Translations under genes and position numbers: made by a program
The notes under the pieces: generated by a model
Told to the model about the DNA's origin: nothing
What the model saw: the letters and a program-made list of their open reading frames with translations, nothing else
Databases searched by the model: none
In this document: one piece after another, positions 35,675-44,118 of the stretch
Position numbering within the stretch: the first letter of the stretch is position 1
Layout of the letters: each line of letters begins with the position of its first letter
Assembly (NCBI RefSeq): GCF_004114695.1
Contig: NZ_CP035310.1
Span: forward strand, 2,587,501-2,651,500
Origin: Erythrobacter sp. HKB08
GTDB lineage: Bacteria; Pseudomonadota; Alphaproteobacteria; Sphingomonadales; Sphingomonadaceae
Reading direction: 5' to 3'
DNA length: 64,000 nucleotides

Positions 35675-37287
35675 ACCGCATGACCCGCCTCCAGACAGCC
35701 GAGGGCAAGTCCGGCAACGCGCCATGGTGGCGCGGCGCGACGATCTACCAGATCTATCCGCGCAGCTTCATGGATTCGAACGGCGACGGCATCGGCGACC
35801 TGCCGGGCATCACCTCGCGCCTCGACCATGTCGCCGAGCTCGGCGTCGACGCGATCTGGATATCGCCTTTCTTCACCAGCCCGATGAAGGATTTCGGCTA
35901 CGACGTGGCCGATTACTGCGATGTCGATCCGATCTTCGGCACGCTGGCCGATTTCGACGCGCTGGTCGCGCGCGCGCACGATCTGGGCCTCAAGGTCCTG
36001 ATCGATCAGGTTTATTCGCACACCTCGGACGAGCACCCATGGTTCGCCGAGAGCCGGTCGAGCAAGAACAACGCCAAGGCCAACTGGTATGTGTGGGCCG
36101 ATGCCAAGCCCGACGGGTCGCCGCCCTCGAACTGGCAATCGGTTTTCGGCGGGCCCGCCTGGACATGGGATGCCAGGCGCGGCCAGTATTACCTGCACAA
36201 CTTCCTGAGCAGCCAACCGCAGATCAACATGCACAATCCGGCGGTGCAGGAAGCGATCCTCGCAGTCACACGCTTCTGGCTCGAACGCGGGGTCGACGGT
36301 TTCCGGATCGACGCGCTCAATTTCGCGATGCACGACCCGCAGCTGCGCGACAATCCGCCTGCCCCCGACAATGGCAAGCCGCGCACGAGACCGTTCGACT
36401 TCCAGCGCCGCATCCACAACCAGTCGCATCCGGACATCCCAGATTTCATCGCACGCATTCGCGCGGTGACCGACGAATACGAGGGCATCTTCACCGTTGC
36501 CGAAGTCGGCGGCGAGGATGCCGAGCGCGAGATGAAGGCTTTCACGCAGGGCGATACCCATCTCAACTCGGCCTATGGCTTCAACTTCCTCTATGCCGAT
36601 GAACTGACGCCAGAACTCGTCTGCTCCGCGCTTGCCGAATGGCCGGACGAGGATGGCATTGGCTGGCCTAGCTGGGCGTTCGAAAACCACGATGCGCCGC
36701 GCGCCGTTTCGCGTTGGTGCGCGCCGGAACACATGGATGCCTTTGCGCGGCTCAAGATGGCGCTGCTCGCCTGCCTGCGCGGCAACATCATAATCTTCCA
36801 GGGCGAAGAACTCGGACTCGAGCAGGACGATATCCCGTTCGAGCTGCTGCAGGATCCCGAGGCGATCGCGAACTGGCCGCTTACGCTTTCACGCGACGGC
36901 GTGCGCACGCCCCTGCCGTGGAACACGCAGGACGAGTTCGGCGGCTTCACGCAGGGCCAGCCCTGGCTCCCGCTGAGCGAGGCGAACCTCGCCCGCGCCA
37001 TCGACCGGCAGGGCGAGGACGATGCGAGCATGCTCGCGTTTACGAAGGAAGCGATCGCGCTGCGCAATGCGAACCCGGCCCTCCATCACGGCAAGGTCGT
37101 CTCCTGCCGTGCGGGCAATGGCCTGCTCGCTATCGAGCGCGAGGCGGACGGGCAGCGCGTTACCTGCCTTTTCAACCTCACTCCGCAGCCGGCCCGGCAA
37201 GATATGAAAGGCCGCATCCTCCTCTCCGTCAACGGCGCGAGCGAAACCGCCCTTCCCCCCTATGGTGCACTGGTGATCGAACAATGA
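35671..37287 (+). CDS. GH13 alpha-glucosidase (oligo-1,6/maltose type), cytoplasmic
   Basis: The 538-residue protein starts at ATG 35671 (MNRMTRL). It has no signal peptide, so it is probably cytoplasmic. WWRGATIYQIYPRSFMDSNG and GDGIGDLPGI are the GH13_23/31 alpha-glucosidase N terminus. QVYSHTSDEHPWF, GFRIDALNF (nucleophile), TVAEVGGED (acid/base) and FENHDAPR follow. It releases glucose from short maltooligosaccharides. Its stop overlaps the GH97 ATG (ATGA). Confidence 0.92.
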   Translation: MNRMTRLQTAEGKSGNAPWWRGATIYQIYPRSFMDSNGDGIGDLPGITSRLDHVAELGVDAIWISPFFTSPMKDFGYDVADYCDVDPIFGTLADFDALVARAHDLGLKVLIDQVYSHTSDEHPWFAESRSSKNNAKANWYVWADAKPDGSPPSNWQSVFGGPAWTWDARRGQYYLHNFLSSQPQINMHNPAVQEAILAVTRFWLERGVDGFRIDALNFAMHDPQLRDNPPAPDNGKPRTRPFDFQRRIHNQSHPDIPDFIARIRAVTDEYEGIFTVAEVGGEDAEREMKAFTQGDTHLNSAYGFNFLYADELTPELVCSALAEWPDEDGIGWPSWAFENHDAPRAVSRWCAPEHMDAFARLKMALLACLRGNIIIFQGEELGLEQDDIPFELLQDPEAIANWPLTLSRDGVRTPLPWNTQDEFGGFTQGQPWLPLSEANLARAIDRQGEDDASMLAFTKEAIALRNANPALHHGKVVSCRAGNGLLAIEREADGQRVTCLFNLTPQPARQDMKGRILLSVNGASETALPPYGALVIEQ

Positions 37288-39317
37288 GCCTTTCCAGACT
37301 GCTGCTCGCCCTTCTCGTTATCGTCGGCCTCGTGCCCGTGGCATGGGCCGAAGAGGTCGTCACCTCGCCCGACGGGCGCATCACCGTAACGGTCGACACC
37401 AATGGCGAGGGCCGCCCGTTCTACCGCGTCGATCTCGACGGAGAGCCGGTACTCGGCGAAAGTCGCCTCGGTTTCCTGCTGACCGACCAGGACAAGCTCG
37501 AACGCCGGCTGGCGATCATCTCGGCCGAAGCTGCAAGCCACGATTCCACTTGGGAACAGCCCTGGGGCGAGCGTCAGTTCGTGCGCGATCATCACAACCA
37601 GCTGACGGTCCGCTTCGAGGAAGACAGCGACGAGAAGCGCCGCTTCGGCGTGACCTTCCGCGTGTTCGACGACGCAATCGGCTTCCGCTACCTGTTCGAC
37701 GATGCGAGCATGGGCGAAACGCTGCGCGTCGCGGACGAGCTGACCGAATTCAACCTCGCCGCCGACGGCAGCGCATGGTGGATCCCCGGCGGCGAGTGGA
37801 ACCGCTACGAATATCTCTACGAGGAAACGCCGATCAGCGCGGTGTCGCTGGCGCATACCCCGCTCACTTTTCGCATGGAGAACGGCGTCCACGTCGCGAT
37901 CCACGAAGCGGCGCTGGTCGATTTCGCCGGTATGTGGGTCAAGCGGACCACCGGCGCAAATTTCCGCGCGACGCTCGCCCCGACCGGATCGAGCGCGGCG
38001 CGCGCCGTGCGCGACATTCCCTTCGCAACCCCCTGGCGTACCATCCGCATCAGCGACGATGCCGCCAGCCTCGCGATGAGCGATATCGAGCTCAACCTTA
38101 ACGAGCCGAACAAGCTGGGCGACGTGTCGTGGTTCAAGCCGCACAAATATGTCGGCGTATGGTGGTCGCTCCACCTCGACGAGGAAAGCTGGGGTTCGGG
38201 TCCGAAGCACGGCGCGACGACCGAGAACGTGAAACGCTACATCGATTTCGCGGCAGAAAACGGCTTCGAAGGCGTGCTGGTCGAAGGCTGGAACATCGGC
38301 TGGGACGGCAACTGGTTCTTCAACGGCAATCTCTTCAGCTTCACTCAGAGCTATCCCGATTACGATTTCGAGGAACTCGCCCGCTACGCCGCCGAGAAAG
38401 GCGTGCCGATCGTCGGCCACCACGAAACCAGCGGCGATGTCGGCAATTACGAGGCGCAGCTCGAAGCCGGGCTCGACCTGATGGCCGCACGCGGGGTCAA
38501 GACGATCAAGAGCGGCTATGTCACCGATGCCTGCAACCTGCGCTATGTCCATCCCGACGGCCGGGAAACGCGCGAATGCACCGAAAGCCAGGTGATGCAG
38601 CGCCATCACCTCAAGGTCATCGAGGAGGCCGCCAAGCGTCGTATCGCGATGAACCCGCACGAGCCGGTCAAGGACACGGGCCTGCGCCGCACCTATCCCA
38701 ACTGGGTCAGCCGCGAGGGCGCACGGGGGATGGAATTCAACGCATGGGGCGTTCCGCCGAACGGGCCGAGCCATGTCCCCACCATGGTCTTCACCCGCAT
38801 GCTGTCCGGCCCGATGGACTACACGCCCGGCGTGCTCAGCCTCGAAGGGCGCGGCCAGCCGCTGCAGATGACGCAGGCCCGCGCGCTCGCCGAATATGTC
38901 GTGATCTATTCGCCGATCCAGATGGCTGCCGACCTGCCCGAGCATTATGCCGAGCATCCCGAGGCCTTCCAGTTCATCAAGACAGTGCCGGCGGACTGGT
39001 CCGAAAGCCACGTGCTCGAAGCGGAAGTCGGCGAATACGTCGTCATCGCGCGCAAGGACCGCAACAGCGCCGAATGGTATCTCGGCGGCGCTGCGGACGA
39101 GGCGGGGCGCACGGTCGCGGTCGATCTCTCCTTCCTCGATGCGGGCAAGACCTACCGCGCGGAGATCTACCGCGATGGCGCCAATGCGCACTTCGAAGGC
39201 GATGCGCGGTTCGACATCGTGATCGAGGCTCGCATGCTCGGCGCGGGCGACACACTCGAGCTCGTCATGGCCCCGGGTGGCGGCTTCGCGGTGAGGCTGA
39301 TACCGCTCGACAAGTGA
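37284..39317 (+). CDS. GH97 alpha-glucosidase (SusB-like), exported
   Basis: The 677-residue protein starts at ATG 37284, with a signal peptide ending in VPVAWA. The N-terminal beta-super-sandwich (SPDGRITVTVDTNGEGRP) and the central barrel with YVGVWWSLHLDEESW, GVLVEGWNIGWDG and HHETSGDVGNYE mark family GH97. The RIAMNPHEPVKDTGLRRTYP segment is also family-typical. Retained glutamates suit the calcium-dependent inverting SusB type. It removes glucose from maltodextrins in the periplasm. The stop overlaps the following GTG (GTGA). Confidence 0.92.
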   Translation: MSLSRLLLALLVIVGLVPVAWAEEVVTSPDGRITVTVDTNGEGRPFYRVDLDGEPVLGESRLGFLLTDQDKLERRLAIISAEAASHDSTWEQPWGERQFVRDHHNQLTVRFEEDSDEKRRFGVTFRVFDDAIGFRYLFDDASMGETLRVADELTEFNLAADGSAWWIPGGEWNRYEYLYEETPISAVSLAHTPLTFRMENGVHVAIHEAALVDFAGMWVKRTTGANFRATLAPTGSSAARAVRDIPFATPWRTIRISDDAASLAMSDIELNLNEPNKLGDVSWFKPHKYVGVWWSLHLDEESWGSGPKHGATTENVKRYIDFAAENGFEGVLVEGWNIGWDGNWFFNGNLFSFTQSYPDYDFEELARYAAEKGVPIVGHHETSGDVGNYEAQLEAGLDLMAARGVKTIKSGYVTDACNLRYVHPDGRETRECTESQVMQRHHLKVIEEAAKRRIAMNPHEPVKDTGLRRTYPNWVSREGARGMEFNAWGVPPNGPSHVPTMVFTRMLSGPMDYTPGVLSLEGRGQPLQMTQARALAEYVVIYSPIQMAADLPEHYAEHPEAFQFIKTVPADWSESHVLEAEVGEYVVIARKDRNSAEWYLGGAADEAGRTVAVDLSFLDAGKTYRAEIYRDGANAHFEGDARFDIVIEARMLGAGDTLELVMAPGGGFAVRLIPLDK

Positions 39318-40807
39318 GCGAGCCCAAACCTCCCCATATCGTCGTCCTTGGTGGCGGCAGCGCAGGCTGGATTACCGCCTGCCTGCTCCACCACGAATGG
39401 GGTGCGCGGGGCGGCCGGGTCACGGTCGTAGAGAGCTCCGACATCGGGATCATCGGGGTCGGCGAAGGCTCGACACCGCAGCTGAAAGCCTTTTTCGACC
39501 ATCTCGGCCTCGACGAGACGGAGTGGATGCCCGCCTGCGACGCCACCTATAAGCTGGGCATCCGCTTCACCGGGTGGAGCGAACGGGAGGGGTTCGAGAG
39601 CTATTTCCACCCCTTCCCCGGCCCGGTCGACCTGCATAGCGAACCACAGTTCGTCCATAATTGCGCGCTCGCCCGGCGCGGGTTCGAGGCGCCTGCCCAT
39701 CCCGACGACTGGTTCCTCGCGGCAAAGCTCGCAGACGAGCGCAAGGGCCCGCATCCGTCTGCGAACTTCCCGTTCCCGCAAAGCTACGGCTACCACTTCG
39801 ATGCCCACAAGCTCGGCGCGTTCCTGCGCGAATGGGCGACGGCGCGCGGTGTCGAACATCTCGACCGGCGGGTCGCCGATGTCGAACTGGACGATGCCGG
39901 CGACGTCGCAGCCCTTGTCTGCAAAAACGGCGAGCGTATCGAGGGCGAGCTGTTCGTCGATTGCTCGGGCTTCCGCTCGATCATCGCGCAGCAGGCACTC
40001 GGAGCGGAGTTTCTATCCTTCGGCGAGAACCTCTTCGCCGACCGCGCCGTCGTCATGCCTACCGAACATGGCGCTCCCGTCACGCCGCAGACCGAGGCCG
40101 TTGCCATGTCGACCGGCTGGCGCTGGTCGATCCCGCTCACAACGCGGGTCGGCAATGGCTACGTTTATTCCTCTCGCTACATCTCCGACGAGGACGCGGA
40201 GGCGGAAGTGCGCGCGGCGATCGGGATGACCGACAGCGAGCAGGATGCGCGCTTCCTCCAGATGAAAGTCGGCCGGGTGCGCGACAGCTGGACCCGCAAT
40301 TGCCTCGCCGCCGGTCTCTCGCAGGGCTTTATCGAGCCGCTCGAGGCGACCGCGCTGCATATCGTGATCGTCACCGCGCTCGAATTCGCGCGCGCCTATG
40401 AGGCCGGAGGGTTCACGCCCAAGCACCGCGATGCATTCAACGCTTCGATCGCAGCGCGCTACGAGGGGATCCGCGATTACATCGTCGCGCATTACCGCCT
40501 CAACCAACGAACCGATTCGCAGTTCTGGCGCGACAATGCGGGCAACGACGCTCTGTCGGACAGCCTCAAGGCGATGATGACCGCCTGGTTCACGCACAAG
40601 GACATCGCGCAAACCGCTGCCGAGATTTCCAGGCAGCCGACCTATGCGAGCCTCAGCTGGCATTGCCTCTTCGCGGGCTACGGCACTTTCCCGCCGCCTG
40701 CGAAAATGCAGCCCGCCCCGCCGCAGGCGCAGGTTGCGGACAAGGAAAAGGCGCAGGCGATGCTTGCCGCCTGCGCCTCCAATTTCCCCGACTACGCGCC
40801 TGTCTGA
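39314..40807 (+). CDS. Flavin-dependent tryptophan halogenase family protein (second copy)
   Basis: The start is GTG 39314 inside a GTGA overlap with the GH97 stop; 497 residues. Key residues match active halogenases: VLGGGSAGW (11-19), lysine near 80 in YKLGIRFTGW, WRWSIP at 269-274, and glutamate near 344 in IEPLEATA. It is clearly divergent from the first copy at 32328, so this is not a recent duplication. It ends the five-gene overlapping unit. Its 3' end contains the terminator of the convergent acyl-CoA dehydrogenase gene. Confidence 0.88.
   Translation: MSEPKPPHIVVLGGGSAGWITACLLHHEWGARGGRVTVVESSDIGIIGVGEGSTPQLKAFFDHLGLDETEWMPACDATYKLGIRFTGWSEREGFESYFHPFPGPVDLHSEPQFVHNCALARRGFEAPAHPDDWFLAAKLADERKGPHPSANFPFPQSYGYHFDAHKLGAFLREWATARGVEHLDRRVADVELDDAGDVAALVCKNGERIEGELFVDCSGFRSIIAQQALGAEFLSFGENLFADRAVVMPTEHGAPVTPQTEAVAMSTGWRWSIPLTTRVGNGYVYSSRYISDEDAEAEVRAAIGMTDSEQDARFLQMKVGRVRDSWTRNCLAAGLSQGFIEPLEATALHIVIVTALEFARAYEAGGFTPKHRDAFNASIAARYEGIRDYIVAHYRLNQRTDSQFWRDNAGNDALSDSLKAMMTAWFTHKDIAQTAAEISRQPTYASLSWHCLFAGYGTFPPPAKMQPAPPQAQVADKEKAQAMLAACASNFPDYAPV
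40741..40778 (-). terminator. Minus-strand terminator embedded in halogenase coding sequence
   Basis: AGGCGCAGGCG/CGCCTGCGCCT forms an 11-bp stem (40749-40759 and 40768-40778) with an 8-base loop. On the minus strand it is followed by TTTTCCTTG, 45 bases past the acyl-CoA dehydrogenase stop. It is an intrinsic terminator for that gene, carried inside the last codons of the convergent halogenase gene. Confidence 0.75.
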
Positions 40808-40816
40808 GGCGCGTAG
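40792..40816. repeat. Inverted repeat at convergent gene ends
   Basis: CTACGCGCC (40792-40800) and GGCGCGTAG (40808-40816) form a perfect 9-bp stem around a 7-base loop containing the halogenase stop codon. There is no T-run on either side, so it may be an RNA 3'-end stabilising or rho-associated hairpin for the plus-strand operon. Confidence 0.4.
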
Positions 40817-40822
40817 GCCCGC

Positions 40823-41986
40823 TTACATCGAGCGGGCGATCAGCATCTTCATGACTTCGTTCGAGCCGCCGAAAATGCGCGTGATACGCGCATCGCGGTA
40901 CATTTTCGCGATCGGGTACTCGTTGATGTAGCCCGCGCCGCCGTGGAGCTGCAGGCACTTGTCGACGACTTCGCCCTGCAGTTCGGTCAGCCAGTATTTC
41001 GCCATGCTGGCGGTGGCGACGTCGAGCTCGCCCTTCAGCAGCTTGGCGATGCAGTCGTTGACGAACACGCGCGCCGCAGTGCCGCGTGCCTTGAGGTCGG
41101 CGAGGACGAACTGGGTGTTCTGGAAGTCCCAGATCGTCTGGCCGAACGCCTTGCGGTTCTTGACGTAGTCGATGGTCGTCTCGAGCGCCTTCTCGATGCC
41201 GGTCGCGGCACCCATGGCGATGACGAGGCGTTCCTGCGGGAGTTCGCCCATCAGCTGGTAGAAGCCCTTGCCCTCCACGCCGCCGAGCACGTTCTCGGCA
41301 GGCACGAAGACGTTGTCGAAGAACAGCTCCGACGTATCGGCCGCGTCGAGCCCGATCTTGTCGAGCTTCTTGCCGCGCTGGAAACCCTCGGCGCCTTCCG
41401 TCTCGAGCAGCATGAGCGAGATGCCCTTGGCGCGCTCGTTCGGATCGGTCTTCGCGACGACGACGATGAAGTCCGCCGTCTGGCCGTTCGAAATGTAGGT
41501 CTTCGCACCGTTGATCCGGTAGCCGTTGCCGTCCTTCAGCGCGGTGGTGGTGATCGACTGGAGGTCGGAGCCGACGCCCGGCTCGGTCATCGCGATCGCG
41601 CTGACGAGGTCGCCGGAAACCAGCTTGGGCAGGTATTTCTTCTTCTGCTCCTCCGTGCCGTGGCGCACGAGGTAGGGCAGGATGATCGTGTTGTGCAGGC
41701 TCGCCGCGAAACCGTCGACCTCGTGCTTCGACTGCTGGTCGAGCACGACCATGTCGTGGCGGAAGTCGCCGCCGTGGCCGCCGTATTCCTCCGGCACGGA
41801 TACGCCGAGCAGGCCCGCCTGGCCGGCCTCGCGCCAGAAGTCGCGCTCCACCTGGCCGTCTTCGCGCCATTTCTCGACGCGCTTCTGCGGGGCATGTTGC
41901 TTGTAGAACTTGCCCACGGCGTCGGCGAAGATGGCAATCTCTTCGTCCTGCATGAACTCGGGCGGGGCTACATCGATAACCGGCAT
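40823..41986 (-). CDS. Acyl-CoA dehydrogenase
   Basis: The 387-residue protein has the full three-domain acyl-CoA dehydrogenase pattern: AIAMTEPGVGSDLQ (FAD and substrate contact), RINGAKTYISNG, and HGGAGYINEYPIAKMYRDAR. At the MCAD catalytic-glutamate position the sequence reads IFGGSNE, so the base is probably the glutamate in GYINEY, as in long-chain or isovaleryl-CoA dehydrogenases. It oxidises an acyl-CoA to the 2-enoyl-CoA and passes electrons to ETF. The gene is divergent from the alpha/beta hydrolase across a shared palindromic motif. Confidence 0.9.
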   Translation of the reverse strand: MPVIDVAPPEFMQDEEIAIFADAVGKFYKQHAPQKRVEKWREDGQVERDFWREAGQAGLLGVSVPEEYGGHGGDFRHDMVVLDQQSKHEVDGFAASLHNTIILPYLVRHGTEEQKKKYLPKLVSGDLVSAIAMTEPGVGSDLQSITTTALKDGNGYRINGAKTYISNGQTADFIVVVAKTDPNERAKGISLMLLETEGAEGFQRGKKLDKIGLDAADTSELFFDNVFVPAENVLGGVEGKGFYQLMGELPQERLVIAMGAATGIEKALETTIDYVKNRKAFGQTIWDFQNTQFVLADLKARGTAARVFVNDCIAKLLKGELDVATASMAKYWLTELQGEVVDKCLQLHGGAGYINEYPIAKMYRDARITRIFGGSNEVMKMLIARSM

Positions 41987-42057
41987 TGGGGGGAATCCTC
42001 TCTCACTTTTCTTGTTGCCCGACAGCGTATCAGCTAGGTAGCGGATCGCAACGGGAA

Positions 42058-42073
42058 TTTACGTATACGTCAA
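42058..42073. promoter_or_regulatory. Fatty-acid regulon palindrome, copy 1
   Basis: TTTACGTATACGTCAA is a 16-base near-perfect palindrome: only positions 3 and 14 break symmetry. It lies in the divergent promoter region between the acyl-CoA dehydrogenase and alpha/beta hydrolase genes. The same sequence with one change occurs at 46083. Both probably bind one regulator of acyl-CoA catabolism. Confidence 0.6.
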
Positions 42074-42089
42074 GGGGGCCAAGGCCTGC

Positions 42090-42965
42090 ATGGAACTGAT
42101 CGGTCCGACTTCGCAGAGTTTTATCAGCCAGCGCACGCGGTTGCACTATGCCGATTGGGGTAATCACGATGCGCCGCCGCTGATCCTGCAGCACGGCGGA
42201 CGCGATCATTGCCGCAGCTGGGACTGGGTCGCCGAAGAACTGCGCCACGACTGGCACGTGATTTGCCCCGACTTGCGCGGGCATGGCGACAGCGAGTGGA
42301 CCAATACCGGCACCTACCAGATTTCGTCCTACGTCTATGACTTCGCGCAGCTGATCCACCAGCTCGAACTGGCGCCGGTCACCATCGTCGCGCACTCGCT
42401 CGGCGGAAATATCGCGACTCGCTATGCGGGGCTCTATCCCGAAAACGTTCGCAAGCTCGTCTCGATCGAGGGACTCGGCCCCAGCCCCAAGGTCATGAAG
42501 AAGATGGCCGAAACGCCGTGGTACGAGCATCGCAAGCAATGGATCGACAAGAAACGCGACGCATCGTCGCGCATGCCCAAGCGCTATGCGAGCTTCAAGG
42601 ACGCGCTCGACCGGATGCACGAGGCGAACAGCTACCTCAGCCGCGAACAGGCCGAGCATCTCACCCGCAATGGTGCGATCCGCAACGAGGACGGCACCTG
42701 GAGCTGGAAATTCGACCCGCACCTGCACGCATGGCCGCCGGACGACCTGACGCATGAGCAGCTCGAAGAGCTATGGGGTCGCATCAGCTGCCCCACGCGG
42801 ATGATCTACGGCAACGACAGCTGGGCTTCGAACCCCGTCAAGGACGGGCGCATCAAGCACTTCGGCGACAATGTCAGCGTGACCGACTACGACCGCGCCG
42901 GTCACTGGGTCCATCACGACCGCTTCGAGGATTTCGTCGCGGAGGTGAAGGACTTCATCGCCTAG
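42090..42965 (+). CDS. Alpha/beta hydrolase
   Basis: This 291-residue alpha/beta-hydrolase-fold protein has an LILQHGGRDHCRSWD oxyanion region, the nucleophile elbow AHSLGGN (serine near residue 109), and a late histidine in AGHWVHHDRFE. The acid residue is probably in the GNDSW segment. It should act as an esterase, thioesterase or lactonase; the substrate is unknown. It is surrounded by acyl-CoA genes and shares a regulatory palindrome with one of them. Its stop TAG overlaps the convergent dehydrogenase stop through a shared CTAG. Confidence 0.82.
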   Translation: MELIGPTSQSFISQRTRLHYADWGNHDAPPLILQHGGRDHCRSWDWVAEELRHDWHVICPDLRGHGDSEWTNTGTYQISSYVYDFAQLIHQLELAPVTIVAHSLGGNIATRYAGLYPENVRKLVSIEGLGPSPKVMKKMAETPWYEHRKQWIDKKRDASSRMPKRYASFKDALDRMHEANSYLSREQAEHLTRNGAIRNEDGTWSWKFDPHLHAWPPDDLTHEQLEELWGRISCPTRMIYGNDSWASNPVKDGRIKHFGDNVSVTDYDRAGHWVHHDRFEDFVAEVKDFIA

Positions 42966-44104
42966 ATCTCGCGGCTGATCACTTCCTTCATGATCTCGCT
43001 CGTGCCGCCGAAAATGCGGGTCACGCGGGCATCGCGCCACAGGCGGGCGACCGCATATTCGTTCATGTAGCCTGCGCCGCCGTGCAGCTGGAGCGCGGCG
43101 TCCATGACCTTCCATTGCATCTCGGTGTGCCACAGCTTGGCGGCCGAGGCTTCGCCGGTGGTCAGCTTGCCCTGCAGGTGGCGGGTGAGAGCCCAGTCGA
43201 GATGCGCCCAGCCGACCTGCAGGTCCGCCTTGAGGTCGGCTAGGGTGAACTTGGTGTTCTGGAATTCGAACACGGTCTTGCCGAATGCGGCGCGTTCCTT
43301 GGTGAACTTGACCGCTTCGTCGAAGGCGCGCTGCGCGCTCGCCTGGCAGCCGATGGCGATCGACAGGCGTTCCTGCGGCAGTTCCTCCATCAGGTGGATG
43401 AAGCCCATGCCTTCCGCGCCGAGCATGTTGGTCTTCGGCACGCGCACGTCGTTGAAAAACAGCTCCGACGTGTCCGCCGAATGCTGGCCGATCTTGTCGA
43501 GGTTGCGGCCACGCTCGAAACCGGGCGTGTCGGCATCGACGAGGATCAGGCTGGTGCCCTTCGCGCCCATGGTCGGGTCGGTCTTGGCGACCACGATCAC
43601 AACGTCGGCGTTCTGGCCGTTGGTGATGTAGGTTTTCGAGCCGTTGATGACGAGGTGGTTGCCGTCTTCCTTGGCTGTGGTGCGAATGCCCTGGAGGTCG
43701 GAACCCGCCCCCGGTTCGGTCATGGCGATCGCGGTGATGACGTCGCCCGTGACCATGCCCGGGAGGTATTTCGCCTTCTGCTCGGGGCTGCCGAGACGCT
43801 CGAAATAGTTGGCCGTGATGTCGTTCTGCAGGGTGAAGCCTGCGGACGAGCCGAGATAGCTCAGTTCCTCGGCGACGACGGCATTGTAGCCGAAGTCGAG
43901 GCCGAGGCCGCCGTTCTCTTCGGAGACGGTCGGGCACAGCAGTCCCGCTTCGCCGCACGCCTTCCACACTTCGCGCGGAACGATGCCCTTTTCCTCATGC
44001 TCGTCCATGTGCGGCGCAAGGTGTTCGGCAAACACCTTGCGCACGGTGTCGCGGAACATGTCGTGGTCTTCGTTGTAGGCGGTGCGGGTACTCATATCGA
44101 GCAT
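42962..44104 (-). CDS. Acyl-CoA dehydrogenase
   Basis: This 380-residue protein is paralogous to the one at 40823. AIAMTEPGAGSDLQ, VINGSKTYITNG and HGGAGYMNEYAVARLWRDAR are present. The MCAD catalytic-glutamate position reads IFGGTSE, again placing the base in GYMNEY (long-chain/isovaleryl class). It is the third gene of the minus-strand unit enoyl-CoA hydratase, racemase, dehydrogenase, starting 14 bases after the racemase stop. The start at ATG 44104 has AGAGGAAG upstream; ATG 44095 is an alternative. Confidence 0.9.
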   Translation of the reverse strand: MLDMSTRTAYNEDHDMFRDTVRKVFAEHLAPHMDEHEEKGIVPREVWKACGEAGLLCPTVSEENGGLGLDFGYNAVVAEELSYLGSSAGFTLQNDITANYFERLGSPEQKAKYLPGMVTGDVITAIAMTEPGAGSDLQGIRTTAKEDGNHLVINGSKTYITNGQNADVVIVVAKTDPTMGAKGTSLILVDADTPGFERGRNLDKIGQHSADTSELFFNDVRVPKTNMLGAEGMGFIHLMEELPQERLSIAIGCQASAQRAFDEAVKFTKERAAFGKTVFEFQNTKFTLADLKADLQVGWAHLDWALTRHLQGKLTTGEASAAKLWHTEMQWKVMDAALQLHGGAGYMNEYAVARLWRDARVTRIFGGTSEIMKEVISREI

Positions 44105-44118
44105 GGGTCGTCTTCCTC

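Noticed and set aside
37260-39191. Minus-strand frame of 643 residues opposite GH97
   Set aside because: Shadow; GH97 motifs and signal peptide are on the plus strand.
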